Part shown: positions 41,666 through 42,697 of the stretch, in pieces | Layout: the number at the start of each line of letters is the position of its first letter | Numbering within the stretch: the first letter of the stretch is position 1 | Source of the DNA: an uncultured Eubacteriales bacterium | GTDB lineage: Bacteria > Bacillota > Clostridia > Oscillospirales > Oscillospiraceae | Length of the DNA stretch: 42,697 nt | Assembly: GCA_949289455.1 (NCBI GenBank) | Contig: CASEOA010000075.1 | Span: 1-42,697 of the forward strand | Direction of reading: 5' to 3' | The notes under the pieces: model-generated | What the model saw: the letters and a program-made list of their open reading frames with translations, nothing else | The model's database searches: none | What the model was told of the DNA's origin: nothing | Made by a program: the position numbers and the translations under genes

Positions 41666-41986
41666 TTACGAAATAGAGGAAGCATTTGCACAGACTGCGT
41701 CCCAATCGGATACACCATATCCTCGCATAGAATCCGCTGCGATCAAAACAGCGAATACAAAGGGACGAATCCACTCGTCGCTGGCGCTGCTGAGGATGGA
41801 TTGTATGTTCAAGTCATCATCCAGCTGTAAGCGGATTTGGAGAAGCTCTTTTTCGGTTTGAAACAATGCCGCAAATTCGTTTGGGGCTTCCTCCTCGATA
41901 GAGAACGTCTGTGAACTGTGCAGGATTTGTGTTGCTTGTTGGTATAGGGCGGTAGTACTGAAATCGTGAATATCCGGTAATTTCAT
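41666..41986 (-). CDS. Uncharacterised mobile-element protein
   Basis: I do not recognise this 106-residue protein. It looks helical and acidic, with no membrane segment. Notable segments are LYQQATQILHSSQTF, NEFAALFQTEKELLQIRLQL and a C-terminal FVFAVLIAADSMRGYGV. It starts 6 bases after the integrase gene ends and is preceded by AAAAGGAG, so it is part of the same transcript. It could be a small regulator or excision accessory of the integrase, but there is no sequence evidence for either. Confidence 0.68.
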   Translation of the reverse strand: MKLPDIHDFSTTALYQQATQILHSSQTFSIEEEAPNEFAALFQTEKELLQIRLQLDDDLNIQSILSSASDEWIRPFVFAVLIAADSMRGYGVSDWDAVCANASSIS

Positions 41987-41991
41987 GGTTT

Positions 41992-42639
41992 TTACTCCTT
42001 TTCAAGAATCGTGTTGATGGTTTCGGAACTTTTCAGTTTGGTTGAAAAATCAAGGTGGACATATAAATCCGCAGTCGTTTGATAGGTACTGTGTCCCAGC
42101 CACTGCTGCACTTCCAGCAATGGAACCCCAGAGGAAATCAAAATCCCGGCACAGCTATGTCGCAGATCATGAAACCGTATCTTCCGCAGGTTATTTTTCT
42201 GCAAAAAAGACTGAAAGCGGCGGCTCAACTGATCGGGGCGGAAAGGGACACCTCTCTCGTCCAAGCAAAGCCAACCGCGTTCCTGTTGATACCGGCGTAA
42301 TAGGGGGAGTATATTTTCTGGAATGGGTAAGGTCCGATAACTCGCCTTTCGCTTCAATACTTCCCGGCTGTGCACTTTGCTTTTTCCATGCAAAGACGTT
42401 TGCGTGACGGCGCAGCGGACAGAGAGCAATTTGTGCTCTAAATCCAGTGCTTCCCAGCGAAGTCCCAGGACCTCACTGCGCCGCAGACCGAATACAAGAG
42501 CCAACGCCACAGGAAGCTCCAGAGTTTGTCCATGGAGTAGATTCAAAAGCTGGGAAGTGAGCCCTTCCCAAAAAAACGGACATGAAAATGCCGAAAAAAA
42601 CGGAATGAATCGTTGAGTTTCTGCGAGATGCTCGTTCAT
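41992..42639 (-). pseudogene. Tyrosine recombinase, 5' truncated
   Basis: Only the catalytic half of a phage-type integrase remains (from about residue 27: LTSQLLNLLHGQTLELPVAL). Catalytic residues are present: Arg in FGLRRSEVLGL, His and Arg in FHDLRHSC, His in LGHSTYQTT and Tyr in ADLYVH. The arm-binding and core-binding domains (about 150-180 residues) are missing. The first 25 residues (MNEHLAETQRFIP...) do not resemble an integrase and are probably the end of an inserted sequence whose ATG happens to be in frame. This fragment cannot be an active integrase as it stands. Confidence 0.8.
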
Positions 42640-42697
42640 GCTGCCTGAGCCGCCAGGAGGTTGGCCTCAAACTGCGATGGAGACAGCCAATCCAGGG
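42636..42697 (-). pseudogene. C-terminal end of an IS3-family-like transposase, cut by the window edge
   Basis: A 19-residue tail LDWLSPSQFEANLLAAQAA and stop (42638-42636) resembles the end of IS3-family OrfB or integrase-core transposases (HSALGYLSPxxFE). It continues past the window edge. Its stop overlaps the ATG of the truncated integrase. Between it and the integrase core lie two copies of AAAAAAACGGA (42570-42580 and 42594-42604), possibly near the IS end. The short length limits certainty. Confidence 0.5.

Larger units (their letters stand above)
39782..42697 (-). mobile_element. Left part of a skin-like element interrupting sigK
   Basis: Base composition is visibly lower in GC than the host genes. 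Content from left to right is a large serine recombinase, two small element-type genes, a truncated tyrosine recombinase and a transposase tail, all on the minus strand. The left junction lies between the sigK fragment and the recombinase stop (about 39770-39800). The right junction is outside the window. The interruption of sigK beside a serine recombinase parallels the skin elements of Bacillus subtilis and Clostridioides difficile. Confidence 0.65.

Noticed and set aside
41550-41774. 75-residue extension of the 44-residue element protein
   Set aside because: It crosses the terminator at 41627-41656 and overlaps the 106-residue gene antisense-like; the ribosome site favours 41549.

Overview
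The window reads as chromosome of a high-GC, endospore-forming, anaerobic Firmicute. The closest fit by gene content and codon style is the gut Oscillospiraceae (Flavonifractor / Pseudoflavonifractor / Lawsonibacter group). Reasons: very GC-rich third positions with clean Shine-Dalgarno sites, the germination protein YpeB, IreB, superoxide reductase plus rubrerythrin under a PerR-like repressor, and a K+-dependent membrane pyrophosphatase. The family-level guess is reasonable. The genus is only an impression.

Region by region. 1-2636: end of a membrane histidine kinase, translationally coupled to a DUF4358/transglutaminase lipoprotein. 2680-5330: IreB, a cluster of palindromic intergenic repeats, MreB, and a two-gene unit of a 58-residue ribbon-helix-helix protein and ComF. 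5480-9230: an orphan ATP-grasp ligase, endonuclease III, GlyA and a SLOG-fold protein. 9260-11490: an FMN riboswitch with the RibU riboflavin transporter, then DinB behind a LexA-type box. 11590-16150: a radical SAM protein with a C-terminal cysteine cluster, and a TrpXYZ-like ABC importer. 16150-18450: CoaX and a YfcE-type phosphodiesterase on the minus strand, then three small unrecognised genes on the plus strand. 18413-24400: a TM-anchored exported protein, a TagO/WecA-type transferase and TrpS (minus), divergent from GltX and YpeB (plus). 24460-28650: a MarR repressor and a heterodimeric ABC exporter. 28780-31400: an ECF sigma factor with a DUF4179-like membrane partner, and uridine phosphorylase. 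31430-37540: an exported unknown protein, TrkA-TrkH potassium uptake and HppA. 37535-39650: a YgjP-type metallopeptidase and the perR - superoxide reductase - rubrerythrin operon.

The most striking part is the right end. At 39698-39781 (minus strand) a 27-residue reading frame matches the extreme C-terminus of the mother-cell sigma factor SigK. It is cut off by an in-frame stop exactly where lower-GC mobile DNA begins. Twenty bases further on ends a 525-residue large serine recombinase, followed by element-type small genes, a 5'-truncated tyrosine integrase and the tail of what looks like an IS3-family transposase. This is the layout of a skin-type element: an insertion that splits sigK and is excised in the mother cell during sporulation. 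The other half of sigK would have to lie to the right of this window, so the model is testable but not proven here.

Many promoters are legible: near-consensus -35 and -10 boxes with 17-base spacers stand in front of ireB, mreB, the ATP-grasp gene, glyA, the SLOG gene, dinB, trpS/gltX, marR, udp, the exported unknown, trkAH, hppA and perR. They were used to decide several start codons.
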